In this document: in pieces, positions 51,896 to 61,497 of the stretch
Position numbering within the stretch: position 1 is the stretch's first letter
Layout of the letters: every line of letters starts with the position of its first letter
NCBI RefSeq assembly: GCF_023101085.1
Contig: NZ_CP064703.1
Location: forward strand, 5,704,001 to 5,768,000
DNA: 64,000 bases
Origin: Bradyrhizobium sp. 170
GTDB lineage: Bacteria; Pseudomonadota; Alphaproteobacteria; Rhizobiales; Xanthobacteraceae
Direction of reading: 5' to 3'
Made by a program: the position numbers and the translations under genes
Notes under the pieces: model-generated
Database searches by the model: none
What the model saw: only the letters and a program-made list of their open reading frames with translations
Told to the model about the DNA's origin: nothing

Positions 51896-54199
51896 ATGGC
51901 GCGCGCGCATGCGGCGAACGCATGTGTTCAATCCGACTCGATCAAGGGATTGGCACAGTCGATCGCAAAACCTGCCTATCACCGGCTGCTCACCGCAGAG
52001 CCGGCGCTTCGTCGCGCCGTGCCGACGCTCATCATTGCCTTCCTGATCACCATTTGCCTCGGCGCCTTCGTGCAGGTAATCGACCAGAGCCGGCAAAAAC
52101 GTGCCGCCATGAAGCGTGACCTCTCCGCCCTCACCGATCTGTTGGCCGAACGCCTCGACCGCCTTGCCGCCGTCCGGCAGGACCGCGTCGCCAATATCGA
52201 GCGGCTGCAGAGCCTGCTGCCCGACCTGATTCCGGCCTGGGGCGTCGCCGCCGGCCGCCATGTCATCATCACCGGCGCCGATCACCGGATTCTGGCCCGC
52301 GTGCCGGTCGAGGGCAGCCTTGGCGACAACGATCGCATCCTCGACGTCATCAGCACGGCGCAACTGCTCGCCGCCCCCGCCCAGCAGGGCGTCGTCAACG
52401 ACATGACGCTTCCGAACGGCAATGGCGCCATGGCAATCTCGCGGCTGGTCAAGTCGCTGCCGGGCCAGGTCATCGTCATCCAGGAAAAGAACGAGCCGCT
52501 GTGGGGCTCGGATGCCGCATTGTCGGTGACGCTGTCGGCCACCACGGGCTTCGTCGTGCTGATCCTCGGCTTCGCCTTCCACTGGCAGTCGACCCGCGCC
52601 CGCGAGGGCGATCTCATCAACGACGCCGTGCGCGGCCGGATCGACACCGCGCTCAACCGCGGCCGCTGCGGATTGTGGGACTGGGACCTCTCCCGCGGCC
52701 GGATTTTCTGGTCGGCATCGATGTTCACGATGCTCGGGCTCGACTCCCGCAACGACCTCCTCACCTTCGGCGAAGTCAACGCGCTGGTGAAATCCGACGA
52801 CATCGACCTGTTTGCGATCGCCGACCAGATGATCGCAGGCCAACTCGACCACATCGACCAGAGCTTCCGCATGCAGCACACCGGCGGCCACTGGATCTGG
52901 CTACGGGTGCGCTGCGAGCTCAGCCAGACCTCGGCCGACGGCGGGTTGCATTTGATCGGCATCGCGGTCGACATCACCGAGCAGAAGAGCCTCGCCGAGA
53001 AGACCGTGGAGGCTGACCTCAGGCTGCGCGACGCGATCGAGACCATCCCGGAAGCCTTCGTGCTGTGGGACGCGGAAGACCGCCTCGTGCTCTGTAACTC
53101 GCACTTCCAGCGCCTGCACAAACTGCCGGATACGGCGGTGACCCCCGGCACGTCGTACGAGACCGTGATCGAGGTCGGCAGCATGCCGGAAGTGCGCACC
53201 CGGCTGCAGGAGACCGGCGCGCAGGCGCCGGGAGCCCGTACCTTCGAAGCGCAGCTCGACGACGGAAGCTGGTTGCACATCAGCGAACGCCGCACCAAGG
53301 ACGGCGGTTACGTCTCGGTCGGCACCGACATTACCCGCATCAAGGAGCACGAGCAGAAGCTGATCGAAAACGATGCCCGCCTGCGCGCCAACGTGATCGA
53401 CCTGAAGCGCTCGCAGGCCGAGCTCGCCGACCTCGCCGAAAAATACTCGCAGGAAAAGAATCGCGCCGAGGAAGCCAACCAGGCGAAATCCAAATTCCTC
53501 GCCAATATGAGCCACGAACTGCGCACGCCGCTGAACGCCATCATCGGCTTCTCCGAGATCATGGGCAGCGGCATGTTCGGCGTGCTCGGCTCCGACAAGT
53601 ATCAGGAGTACTGCCACGACATCCTCACATCAGGGAAATACCTGCTCGAAGTCATCAACGACATCCTCGACATGTCGAAGATCGAAGCCGGCCGCATGAA
53701 GCTCGACATGGAGCATCTCGATTTGTCGAAGATACTGGCGGAGTCGCTGCGCGTGGTCTCGGGACGCGCCGAGGACAAGCAATTGACGCTGGACGCCGAT
53801 ATCGAAAGCACCATTTCCGTGATGGCCGACCGCCGCGCGGTCAAGCAGATCTTCGTCAACCTGTTGTCCAATGCCGTGAAGTTCACCCCCGACGACGGCA
53901 GGGTCACCGTGCGGAGCCACGTGCTGCCCAACTCGATCGTGCTGATGATAGCCGACACCGGCATCGGCATTGCCCCCGCCTCGCTGCGGCGGCTGGGCAA
54001 TCCGTTCGAGCAGGTCGAGAGCCAGCTCACCAAGACCTATCAGGGTTCGGGCCTCGGCCTTGCCATTGCGCGCTCGCTGACCAGCCTGCATGGCGGAACG
54101 ATGCGGCTGCGCTCGAAGCTCGGCACCGGCACCGTGGTGCGCATCACGCTGCCGCGCGAGGCGCGCTCAATCGAGCCAAGCAATCAGGTCGCCGCCTGA
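51896..54199 (+). CDS. PAS-domain sensor histidine kinase (PleC-like)
   Basis: A 767-residue membrane kinase. Two membrane helices (about 43-62, TLIIAFLITICLGAFV; about 215-232, GFVVLILGFAFHW) flank a ~150-residue periplasmic region. Then come PAS-like domains (GLWDWDLSRGRIFWSASMFT; AIETIPEAFVLWDAEDRLVL), a coiled linker (SQEKNRAEEANQAKSKF) and the kinase core. The H-box is ANMSHELRTPLNAIIGFSEI with His540, the N-box NLLSNAVKFTP, G1 IADTGIGIA and G2 GSGLGLAIARSL. The H-box region (GSDKYQEYCHDI... DILDMSKIEAG) resembles PleC/DivJ-type kinases of alphaproteobacteria. No response regulator is adjacent. The signal is unknown. Confidence 0.9.
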   Translation: MARAHAANACVQSDSIKGLAQSIAKPAYHRLLTAEPALRRAVPTLIIAFLITICLGAFVQVIDQSRQKRAAMKRDLSALTDLLAERLDRLAAVRQDRVANIERLQSLLPDLIPAWGVAAGRHVIITGADHRILARVPVEGSLGDNDRILDVISTAQLLAAPAQQGVVNDMTLPNGNGAMAISRLVKSLPGQVIVIQEKNEPLWGSDAALSVTLSATTGFVVLILGFAFHWQSTRAREGDLINDAVRGRIDTALNRGRCGLWDWDLSRGRIFWSASMFTMLGLDSRNDLLTFGEVNALVKSDDIDLFAIADQMIAGQLDHIDQSFRMQHTGGHWIWLRVRCELSQTSADGGLHLIGIAVDITEQKSLAEKTVEADLRLRDAIETIPEAFVLWDAEDRLVLCNSHFQRLHKLPDTAVTPGTSYETVIEVGSMPEVRTRLQETGAQAPGARTFEAQLDDGSWLHISERRTKDGGYVSVGTDITRIKEHEQKLIENDARLRANVIDLKRSQAELADLAEKYSQEKNRAEEANQAKSKFLANMSHELRTPLNAIIGFSEIMGSGMFGVLGSDKYQEYCHDILTSGKYLLEVINDILDMSKIEAGRMKLDMEHLDLSKILAESLRVVSGRAEDKQLTLDADIESTISVMADRRAVKQIFVNLLSNAVKFTPDDGRVTVRSHVLPNSIVLMIADTGIGIAPASLRRLGNPFEQVESQLTKTYQGSGLGLAIARSLTSLHGGTMRLRSKLGTGTVVRITLPREARSIEPSNQVAA

Positions 54200-54207
54200 C
54201 TTCCCGC

Positions 54208-54993
54208 TCACGCGCCCTTCTTTGACCGGCTGGTCGCAATCAGGACCAGCATGAACGAGACCGCGGTCATCAGCGTGCTGATGGCCGCAATCGTCGGATC
54301 GATCTCGTCGCGGAGCGCGGTGAACATCCGCTTGGTCAGCGGCTGATACTGGCCGCCGGAAATGAACAGCGCGACGATGGTCTCGTCCATCGCGGAGATG
54401 AAGGCGAAGATGCCGCCGGCGATCACGCTGGGCTTGATCTGCGGCAGCGTCACCACGAAGAAGCTGCGCAGCCTGTTCATGCCGAGGCTGCGCGCGACCA
54501 TCTCCTGCGTGGCATCGAAACTCTGCAGCCCCGCCGCGACCGAGATGACGACGTAGGGCAGACCGAGCATGACATTGGCGAGCACCAGGCCGGTCATGGT
54601 CGCGGCCAGGCCGACCTTGGCGAAGACGAAGAAGATGCCGACCGCGGTGATGATGATCGGCACCACCAGCGGCAGCAGCAGGGTCATGTGAACGACCCGC
54701 ATGATGCGCCATTTCGACTGGCTGATCGCGTAGGCCGCGGCAACGCCGAGCGGGGTCGCGATGACCACGGTGAGTACGGCAACCGTCAGCGTCACGCGGG
54801 TCGCCTGCATCCAGGCCGGATTGCCGATATATTCCTGATACCAGCGCAGCGACAGCGATGGCGGCGGAAAGCTCAGGTAGCGCGCGGCCGAGAACGACAT
54901 CGGCGCGATGATCAGGATCGGCAGGATGAGATAGAGCAGCACCAGTGCGCAGGTCACGACCAGGGCAATGCGGAACGGGCGGGACATCGTCAT
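54208..54993 (-). CDS. Polyamine-type ABC permease (PotC-like)
   Basis: A 261-residue permease with about six membrane segments and the EAA loop EMVARSLGMNRLRSFFVVTL. Start blocks SFSAARYLSFPPPSLSLRWY match the PotC/PotI branch. Its ATG overlaps the stop of the PotB-like gene (ATGA), so the start at 54993 is well supported; the much longer open frame upstream is an overprint of the other permease. It is the last gene of the minus-strand operon and converges with the histidine kinase with only eight bases between stops. Confidence 0.94.
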   Translation of the reverse strand: MTMSRPFRIALVVTCALVLLYLILPILIIAPMSFSAARYLSFPPPSLSLRWYQEYIGNPAWMQATRVTLTVAVLTVVIATPLGVAAAYAISQSKWRIMRVVHMTLLLPLVVPIIITAVGIFFVFAKVGLAATMTGLVLANVMLGLPYVVISVAAGLQSFDATQEMVARSLGMNRLRSFFVVTLPQIKPSVIAGGIFAFISAMDETIVALFISGGQYQPLTKRMFTALRDEIDPTIAAISTLMTAVSFMLVLIATSRSKKGA

Positions 54994-55859
54994 TTTTGCC
55001 CCAGCACGCGATCGAGCGGAATGAAGCGGCTGACAACGAAGAAGATTACGCCGACCGCGACCAGCAGCACGACGCCGACGGCGCTGGCCGCACCCCATTG
55101 GTCGTAGAGTTCGACATTGCGGCTGACAAGCATCGATATCATGATGGTGCGGCCGCCCCCGAGCAGTTCCGGCGTGATGTAGAAGCCGAGGGTGAGCACG
55201 AAGACCAGCGTACTGCCCGCGAGCACCCCGGGCAGCGAGAGCGGCAGAAATATCCGCCAGAAGGTGAGCAAGGGACCGGCGCCGAGACTGGCGCCGGCCA
55301 GCATCAGATCGCGCGGGAACTGCTGCATGGTGGCGTAGAGCGGCAGCACCATGAACGGCAGCAGGATATGCAGGGTCGCAACGACGGTGCCGAAAGTGTT
55401 GTGGACCAGCGCCAGCGGCTCGTCGATCACGCCGAACTGGCGCAGCAACTGGTTGATGACGCCGGTCCGCTGCAGCAGCGCGAGCCAGGCATAGGCGCGG
55501 ACCAGCACACTGGTCCAGAACGGCAGCACCACCAGCGCCAGGATGATGATGCCCCACCTTTTTGGCGCGACGCTCGCCGCATAGGCTATGGGATAACCGA
55601 GCAGCAGCGCCAGCAGCGTCACCAGCAGGCTGATTTGGAACGTTAGCGCAAAGCTGCGCCAGTAGATGTCCTCGCTCCAGATCCGGCGGTAATTCTCGAG
55701 CGTAAAACCGTTGTGATAGACCGACTGCCAGGCGAGCCAGCCGACCGGCAGCACGACCAGCAGCAGGATCACGAGCAACGCCGGCAGCGCCAGCGCCAGC
55801 ATCAGGCGCTGTTCGCGGCGTTGGTGGAGTACCGAGAGGTCCTGCACGGGGCTGCTCAT
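54990..55859 (-). CDS. Polyamine-type ABC permease (PotB-like)
   Basis: A 289-residue permease. N-terminal LMLALALPALLVILLLVVLP is followed by SFALTFQISLLVTLLALLLG, the YAASVAPKRWG loop and the EAA loop DLMLAGASLGAGPLLTFWRI. It pairs with the PotC-like subunit. It lies 57 bases after the binding-protein gene and overlaps the next permease by four bases. Confidence 0.94.
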   Translation of the reverse strand: MSSPVQDLSVLHQRREQRLMLALALPALLVILLLVVLPVGWLAWQSVYHNGFTLENYRRIWSEDIYWRSFALTFQISLLVTLLALLLGYPIAYAASVAPKRWGIIILALVVLPFWTSVLVRAYAWLALLQRTGVINQLLRQFGVIDEPLALVHNTFGTVVATLHILLPFMVLPLYATMQQFPRDLMLAGASLGAGPLLTFWRIFLPLSLPGVLAGSTLVFVLTLGFYITPELLGGGRTIMISMLVSRNVELYDQWGAASAVGVVLLVAVGVIFFVVSRFIPLDRVLGQK

Positions 55860-55916
55860 TGTGATCCTGCAATGGCGCGGAATGCGAACGCACTCCGCGC
55901 CCAGTTGCCGACGAGA

Positions 55917-56975
55917 CTACTTCTGCATGAAGCCGACCCAGCGTTTTTCCGCCGCCTCGCCCGCAGGCGACGACCACCAGGCGTAGGACATCAGCGCCTG
56001 CTTAGCCGCGTTTTCCGGCGCGCTCGGCAGTTGCGCGACACGCTCCGGCTTGATGACGCCGGTATCGAAGGCCTTCGGGTTGGCCGGGCCGTAATCGATA
56101 TGCAGCGGCAGATTGGCCTGGTGGACGGGATCGACCGCCTCGTTGAGGAAACGGACGGCGGTCGCGAGATTGGGTGCGTCCTTGAGAATGCAGAGCGAGG
56201 TGCTCTGCAGGATGCCCTGATTGTAGGTATAAGCGACCTTGGCGCCTTCCTTGGTCAGCGCGCTGACGCGGCCGTTCCAGGCCATCACCATGTCGACTTC
56301 GCCGTCATTGAGGAGCTGCGCGGATTGCGCGCCCGAGGTCCACCACACCGTGATATTGGGCTTGATCTCCTCGAGCTTCTTGAAGGCGCGGTCGACGTCG
56401 AGCGGATAGAGCTTGTCGGGCGCGACACCGTCGGCCATCAGCGCGGCCTCCAGCGTCGCAATCGGATGGTTGCGCAGCGCGCGGCGGCCCGGGAACTTCT
56501 TCACGTCCCAGAAATCGGCCCAGCTATTGGGCGCGGACTCTGCCGAGAATTTCTTCTGGCTGTAGGCGAGCACGCTCGAATAGAATTCGTAGGCCACCGA
56601 GTAAGGGGAACGATAGGCCTCGGGCATCGCGGCCCCGTTTGGCAATTTCGAAAAATCGAGTTTTTCGAGCAATCCCTGCTCGCCGCCGCGCAGGCAATAA
56701 CCCGTCGGCACATCGACCACGTCCCAGGTCGGCTTGCCGCTGGCGACCTGCGATTTGATCGCGGGCCAGGCGTCGGGGATGCTGTCCTGGTTGATGGTGA
56801 TACCAAGCTTCTTGGCGGAGGGGTCGAGGATCGCGACGGTTTGCGCCTTCTGATAGGCACCACCCTGGGACACGAAGGTGATCTGGTCCGCATTGGCCGG
56901 AAGCGCCGAGAGCGTCGCGAGGACACCAAGGGAAACGCCGAGCAGTGCACGCCGGCAGCAAGATGCAATCATCAT
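55917..56975 (-). CDS. Polyamine-type ABC substrate-binding protein
   Basis: A 352-residue periplasmic receptor of the PotD/PotF class. The signal peptide is RRALLGVSLGVLATLSALPA, and the mature N-terminus QITFVSQGGAYQKAQTVAIL is typical. WDVVDVPTGYCLRGGEQGLL and DGEVDMVMAWNGRVSALTKE are family blocks. ATG 56975 is preferred (AGAGGGG upstream) over TTG 56981. The ligand may be putrescine, spermidine or a related amine; the amine-oxidase-like gene upstream supports an amine (inference). Confidence 0.92.
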   Translation of the reverse strand: MMIASCCRRALLGVSLGVLATLSALPANADQITFVSQGGAYQKAQTVAILDPSAKKLGITINQDSIPDAWPAIKSQVASGKPTWDVVDVPTGYCLRGGEQGLLEKLDFSKLPNGAAMPEAYRSPYSVAYEFYSSVLAYSQKKFSAESAPNSWADFWDVKKFPGRRALRNHPIATLEAALMADGVAPDKLYPLDVDRAFKKLEEIKPNITVWWTSGAQSAQLLNDGEVDMVMAWNGRVSALTKEGAKVAYTYNQGILQSTSLCILKDAPNLATAVRFLNEAVDPVHQANLPLHIDYGPANPKAFDTGVIKPERVAQLPSAPENAAKQALMSYAWWSSPAGEAAEKRWVGFMQK

Positions 56976-57012
56976 GTTCAACCCCTCTTGTTATGACCGG
57001 GCGTTAGAACCC

Positions 57013-58320
57013 CTAACGCCCGATCGCATCCAGAAATTGGTACCAGCCGGCCACCGCGCGGACGGCTGGCTCGCGGAACGGATAGAATGGAATAGTCTTG
57101 AGACGGCCAGCATCGAGCAGGCCGAGATCGACCTTCTCCGCGCGCACGAGGGCCGCGAGGTAGCGGCCCATCAGGCTCGACATCGCGACGCCGGCGCCGT
57201 TGTAGCCAACCGAATAAAAGGTGCGATCATCGAGACGGCCGACATGCGGCACGGAATCGAGCGTCATCGCGACGAGACCCGACCATTTGAACGCGAGCGG
57301 AATATCCGCAAGCTCCGGGAAGATGCCGACCATCGCCTTGCGTAGCGCCTCGAACGCGCTTTCCGAATCCTGCTTTCCGAAGGCGCCGCGACCGCCGAAG
57401 ATGACGCGGTCGTCGACCTTGCGGAACCAACGCATCATCCGCTTGGTCTCTGTGTAGGTTCGCCCCGTCGGCATCAGGCTGCCGGCGAGGTTCGGTGACA
57501 GTTTTTCGGTAGCGATGAGAGCGCTGCGGAACGGCACCAATGTGCGTTGCAGCCGCACCGTCGCCGATGTCAGGTCGGAATAAGAGTTGGTGGCGATGAT
57601 CGCCTGACGCGCGCGCACGCTGCCGCCAGGCGTCTCGGCAATAACGCCATCGCCGTCGCGACGGAGCGCGAGCGCAGGGCTTTCCTGGAATATCGGCACA
57701 CCGCGCTGCGCAACACCTTTAGCGAGGCCACGCAGGTAGTTCAGCGGATGGATGCCGCCGGAGCCCGGATTGAGCACCCCGCCGACAAAGCCCCGCGATC
57801 CCGTCTCTTCGCGCACCTGATGGGAATCAAGAATGCGGACCTCGGTATCGCCCATCTCCCGCTTCATCCATTCGGCTTCGTCGATCGCGGACCTGAGCGT
57901 CGCCTGATTGTGCGCGGCCTTGACCTGCCCGCTGCGCGTCAATCGCGCGCTCTCGATGCCAAATTCGGACACCAGCTCATCGACCATCTCGACGGAGTCA
58001 TGCGCGATCTCATACATGCGCCTGGCCATGGCGCGGCCGTGACCTGCATCGATGTCGCGGAACGAGAGGCGGAACTTGGCGGTGATGACGCCTCCATTGC
58101 GGCCGCTCGCGCCCCAGCCGGGATGATTGGCTTCGAGTACGACCGGCGAAAGACCGCCCTTCGCGAGATGATGCGCGGCCGACAGCCCCGTATAGCCCGC
58201 GCCGATGATGACGACATCGGCCTTTACGTCGCCGGCAAGCTTCGGAAAGGCGGGCAACGGCTCCGCCGTGTCCGCCCAGAGCGAGGCGGCCGGTGCCATT
58301 GGGGTCCAGACCTCTGCCAT
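57013..58320 (-). CDS. FAD-dependent amine oxidase-like protein (PuuB/DadA superfamily)
   Basis: A 435-residue DAO-family flavoprotein. The FAD motif is DVVIIGAGYTGLSAAHHLAK, then WGASGRNGGVITAKFRLSF as in gamma-glutamylputrescine oxidase, and the C-terminal YNGAGVAMSSLMGRYLAAL. It would oxidise an amine or amino acid brought in by the adjacent transporter. ATG 58320 (MAEVWTPMAP) is chosen; TTG 58350 would overlap the HAD gene. It sits between the HAD and binding-protein genes in the operon. Confidence 0.9.
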   Translation of the reverse strand: MAEVWTPMAPAASLWADTAEPLPAFPKLAGDVKADVVIIGAGYTGLSAAHHLAKGGLSPVVLEANHPGWGASGRNGGVITAKFRLSFRDIDAGHGRAMARRMYEIAHDSVEMVDELVSEFGIESARLTRSGQVKAAHNQATLRSAIDEAEWMKREMGDTEVRILDSHQVREETGSRGFVGGVLNPGSGGIHPLNYLRGLAKGVAQRGVPIFQESPALALRRDGDGVIAETPGGSVRARQAIIATNSYSDLTSATVRLQRTLVPFRSALIATEKLSPNLAGSLMPTGRTYTETKRMMRWFRKVDDRVIFGGRGAFGKQDSESAFEALRKAMVGIFPELADIPLAFKWSGLVAMTLDSVPHVGRLDDRTFYSVGYNGAGVAMSSLMGRYLAALVRAEKVDLGLLDAGRLKTIPFYPFREPAVRAVAGWYQFLDAIGR

Positions 58321-58339
58321 GTCAGCCACCCTGCCCGTC

Positions 58340-59095
58340 TCAGTTTCCAACAGCGGCGTCGGCGAACGCTTTCATCGTGGCGAAATGGAAATCGGGTTTT
58401 GTGAGTTGCGGCACTTCCGGCGTGCCGCCAAAGCCCTTCATGCCCTGGCGCCGCTCGATCCAGCAGACCTTGTAGCCAAGCTGTCGCGCGATACCGATGT
58501 CGTGATGCTGGCTCTGCGCCACGTGCAAAATTTCGGACTGCTTGTAGCCGAACGCCGACTGCCGGCCCTTGTTGTAGGCGAAGAATTCCGGATTGGGTTT
58601 CGCAACGCCGGTGTCGTCGGCGCAGATGGTGTCGTGGAAGGGATTGTCGAGCGCGTGGGCATAGCATGACAGCGCGACGCGATCCGCATTGGTCATGGCG
58701 ACCAATCGGAACCTGGTGCGCAGGCGCTTCAGCGCCTCGACCGAATCCGAAAATGGCTGCCAGCGCAGCACGGCGAGCTGGAAGGCATCGCAGGCGGCAT
58801 CGTCGGCCGGCAGTCCCAGTTCCTTGGCAAGGTACCGGTAGACATGAAACATCACCTCGCTCGACCGTTCGGGATGAGCGTCGCGGCCGCGCTTGTAGGA
58901 TGCGAAGATCTGATCGTCGCTGAGCTCGGCCGCCTTTCGGCCCGAGATCTTGCGCACCGCATCGAGCACGCCGGCTTCGAAATCGATCAAGGTACCGACG
59001 ACGTCGAAGGTGAGAACCTTGAAGCTATCATAGGACATTTTCATCTCTTGTTTTGGTTGGTCTGGTGTTGCACTCGGGATTGACGGGGCATTCAT
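58340..59095 (-). CDS. HAD hydrolase, haloacid dehalogenase type II-like
   Basis: A 251-residue HAD protein. Motif I is LTFDVVGTLIDFEAG (nucleophile Asp), motif II VAMTNADR, motif III ADDTGVAKPNPEFFAY, and the motif IV region HHDIGIARQLG. It resembles type II 2-haloacid dehalogenases and phosphoglycolate-phosphatase-like enzymes. Its ATG overlaps the ATPase stop (ATGA), supporting the start at 59095 and operon membership; MSYDSFKVL about 18 codons in is a shorter option. Its job next to an amine transporter and oxidase is unclear. Confidence 0.88.
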   Translation of the reverse strand: MNAPSIPSATPDQPKQEMKMSYDSFKVLTFDVVGTLIDFEAGVLDAVRKISGRKAAELSDDQIFASYKRGRDAHPERSSEVMFHVYRYLAKELGLPADDAACDAFQLAVLRWQPFSDSVEALKRLRTRFRLVAMTNADRVALSCYAHALDNPFHDTICADDTGVAKPNPEFFAYNKGRQSAFGYKQSEILHVAQSQHHDIGIARQLGYKVCWIERRQGMKGFGGTPEVPQLTKPDFHFATMKAFADAAVGN

Positions 59096-60255
59096 TCCCG
59101 CGCCTTTTCGTTCGCCTTTTCCTGCGCTTTGGGCACGACGATGGTGTCTTCGGGATGAAGTGTGACGGTGAGTTCGCCGCCAACAGGAGGTAACAGGCGC
59201 GAGGCCTGGTAATGGCTGGGCTGACGCAGGCTCAGGCAGGTGCCGTCGGCCAGCTGCAGGAACACACGAAGGCTTTCGCCCTGATAGACGATGTCGGTAA
59301 CGTTGCCGGTCAGGCGGTTAAGCGCGGCATCGGCGACGCCGTCCGCAATCAGGAGCTTCTCGCTGTGTACCGCGAGCATCAGCGCCTGGCCGTCCGGAAT
59401 CGCGCGGGCGCTTTTCAGGACAGCCGGGCCGAGCGCCACGCTAGAGCCATCGACGCGCCGGACCGGCAGCAGGCTCGCCTCGCCGATGAAACTCGCCACA
59501 AAAGAGTCCGCGGGATAGTCGTGCAGCCGCTCCGGGCGATCGATCTGGACCAGCCGGCCGTCCTTGAGAATCGCAACGCGGTCACTCATCGTCAGTGCCT
59601 CGCGCTGGTCGTGGGTGACGTAGATGATCGTGGCGCCGATCCGCTTGTGCAGCTCGCGCAGTTCGATCTGCATCGCTTCCCGCAACTGCTTGTCGAGCGC
59701 CGACAGCGGCTCGTCCATCAGGATCAGGCGCGGTTCGAAGATCATGGCGCGTGCCAGCGCCACGCGCTGGCGCTGGCCGCCGGAGAGCTGGGCGATGCCG
59801 CGCGCCTCGTAGCCCGACAACCCGACCATCGCCAGTGCGGCGCGTACCCTCGCAGCCCAATCCGCCTTTGGGATCCGTCGCGCGCGCAGCGGAAAGGCGA
59901 CGTTCTCGCCGACGCTCATATGTGGAAATAACGCGTAGTTCTGGAACACCACGCCGATGTCGCGTTTGTGCGGCGGCAGGAACGTCACGTCGCGGTCGCC
60001 GAAATGGATCGAGCCCGACGAGGGTTGAATGAAGCCGCCGAGGATGCCGAGCAGCGTGGTCTTGCCGGATCCGGACGGCCCGAGCAGGGAGACGAACTCC
60101 CGCGGTGCGACGTTCAGGGTGACGTTGTCCAGCGCCCGGACGGCGTCATAGTTCTTGCTCGCGGCCCTGATGTCGACGCTCTCTCCGCCCTGGTCCAATG
60201 ATCCGACCCCGTTGCGTTGCCGAGGGCGCGCACCGATGCGCGCCATCGACGTCAC
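59092..60255 (-). CDS. Polyamine-type ABC ATPase (PotA-like)
   Basis: A 387-residue ATPase and first gene of the operon. The Walker A is LLGPSGSGKTTLLGILGG, the Q-loop VVFQNYALFPHMSVGENVA, the signature QLSGGQRQRVALARAM, the Walker B LILMDEPLSALD and the H-loop IYVTHDQREALTMSD. The C-terminal TOBE domain (VTDIVYQGESLRVFLQLADG) is normal. The start may be 60255 or the Met three codons in. It is divergent from the LysR gene with 196 bases between. Confidence 0.94.
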   Translation of the reverse strand: MTSMARIGARPRQRNGVGSLDQGGESVDIRAASKNYDAVRALDNVTLNVAPREFVSLLGPSGSGKTTLLGILGGFIQPSSGSIHFGDRDVTFLPPHKRDIGVVFQNYALFPHMSVGENVAFPLRARRIPKADWAARVRAALAMVGLSGYEARGIAQLSGGQRQRVALARAMIFEPRLILMDEPLSALDKQLREAMQIELRELHKRIGATIIYVTHDQREALTMSDRVAILKDGRLVQIDRPERLHDYPADSFVASFIGEASLLPVRRVDGSSVALGPAVLKSARAIPDGQALMLAVHSEKLLIADGVADAALNRLTGNVTDIVYQGESLRVFLQLADGTCLSLRQPSHYQASRLLPPVGGELTVTLHPEDTIVVPKAQEKANEKARE

Positions 60256-60451
60256 CTGCGATGGCGCAAGCGACGGTTGAAACCGGCATGATCTCGTCTT
60301 ATAGACCGGTCACTTCAGGGCGGCTCCCAAGGCCGTCCCCGCTGCGCCGGATTTTCAATCTTGCCCGTGCTGGCGGGCGATCGGGCAAGCCAACCAGAGT
60401 TGGCCGGCACGGGCAATTGCCAAATTCTCACCGGCAGCATAACATCAGGTT

Positions 60452-61399
60452 ATGCCCGACCTCCGGCGGAAGCTACCCTCGAGCCACGCGCTGTTCGTCT
60501 TTGACGCCGCCGCGCGCAACGGCAGCTTCACGGCGGCGGCGGCCGAACTGAATGTCACCCAGCCCGCGGTCAGCCGGATGCTCGGACAGTTCGAGGACTA
60601 TCTCGGCGTTCGGCTGTTCGACCGGACCAATGGCCGCGCGGCCCTGACGGAGGACGGCGAGATCCTCTATCGCCACGTGTCGGATGGATTCCGCAGCATC
60701 GAAGGCGGCCTGATCGAGATCGACCGCCGCCGCAAGGGCACCGAGACGGTCACGCTTTCGGTCTCCTCGGCGTTCACCACCCATTGGCTGATGCCCCGCA
60801 TCGATAAATTGCAGCGCCAGTTTCCGACCGTCGATCTCCGCTTCCAGCTTATTTCCGGTCCGCTGCGCGGGCCGGTCGACAACGTCGATCTCGGCATGCG
60901 ATTTCGCGACCGATACGATCCCGCGCGGAACGGCGCGCTGGTGATGAAGGAAGTCATGCTGCCGATCTGCAGCCCGGCCTATCGCGACGCCGACAGCGCG
61001 GATGGCCCGATCGAACCCAACACCATCATCCGCCTCGCAGATACCCCCGGCGATTGGGCTGCAGAATATCCGGCCTTTCTCACCAGACGATCCGGGCCCG
61101 CCAAGTCGCTGAGTTTTTCCGATTATGCGGTGGTGGTCCAGGCCGCGTTGCTCGGCCAGGGCATTGCGCTCGGCTGGCTCACGGTCGCAGCCCATTGGCT
61201 GCTGACCGGCGCTTTAGTCCCGGCCTCGGAAACGCTCACCACGACAAGGCGGCTTTGCGAACTGGTGCACCCGCATGACCGATCGATCCGGCCGGTCGTC
61301 AGCGAGATCCGCGACTGGATCATCGAGCAGATGCACAGCGACATGGCCGCCATCGACCGGCTCTACCCGCGTCTGCGGCTGATGCCGGCGAGCTATTAG
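60452..61399 (+). CDS. LysR family regulator (GcvA-like)
   Basis: A 315-residue LysR protein. The N-terminal wHTH (about 10-70) has FDAAARNGSFTAAAAELNVT and QPAVSRMLGQFEDYLGVRLF. The effector domain carries SVSSAFTTHWLMPRIDKLQ and DLGMRFRDRYDP, the pattern of GcvA/amino-acid-responsive members. It is divergent from the polyamine-type operon and is the likely regulator of it (inference). It converges with the alpha/beta hydrolase gene. Confidence 0.93.
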   Translation: MPDLRRKLPSSHALFVFDAAARNGSFTAAAAELNVTQPAVSRMLGQFEDYLGVRLFDRTNGRAALTEDGEILYRHVSDGFRSIEGGLIEIDRRRKGTETVTLSVSSAFTTHWLMPRIDKLQRQFPTVDLRFQLISGPLRGPVDNVDLGMRFRDRYDPARNGALVMKEVMLPICSPAYRDADSADGPIEPNTIIRLADTPGDWAAEYPAFLTRRSGPAKSLSFSDYAVVVQAALLGQGIALGWLTVAAHWLLTGALVPASETLTTTRRLCELVHPHDRSIRPVVSEIRDWIIEQMHSDMAAIDRLYPRLRLMPASY

Positions 61400-61497
61400 A
61401 TCGTTTTCAAGCGAAGTGGAGACGGAAGTCGGATGCGCGCACGCCGCAACGTTAAATAGCGCCGAGTTTCGATGCGAGGACGCCCGGCGCTCGAATG

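Noticed and set aside
54208..55977. A single 589-codon minus-strand gene covering both permeases
   Set aside because: Only its last ~260 codons are a permease. The rest overprints the PotB-like gene in another frame. The ATGA overlap at 54990-54993 fixes the real start.
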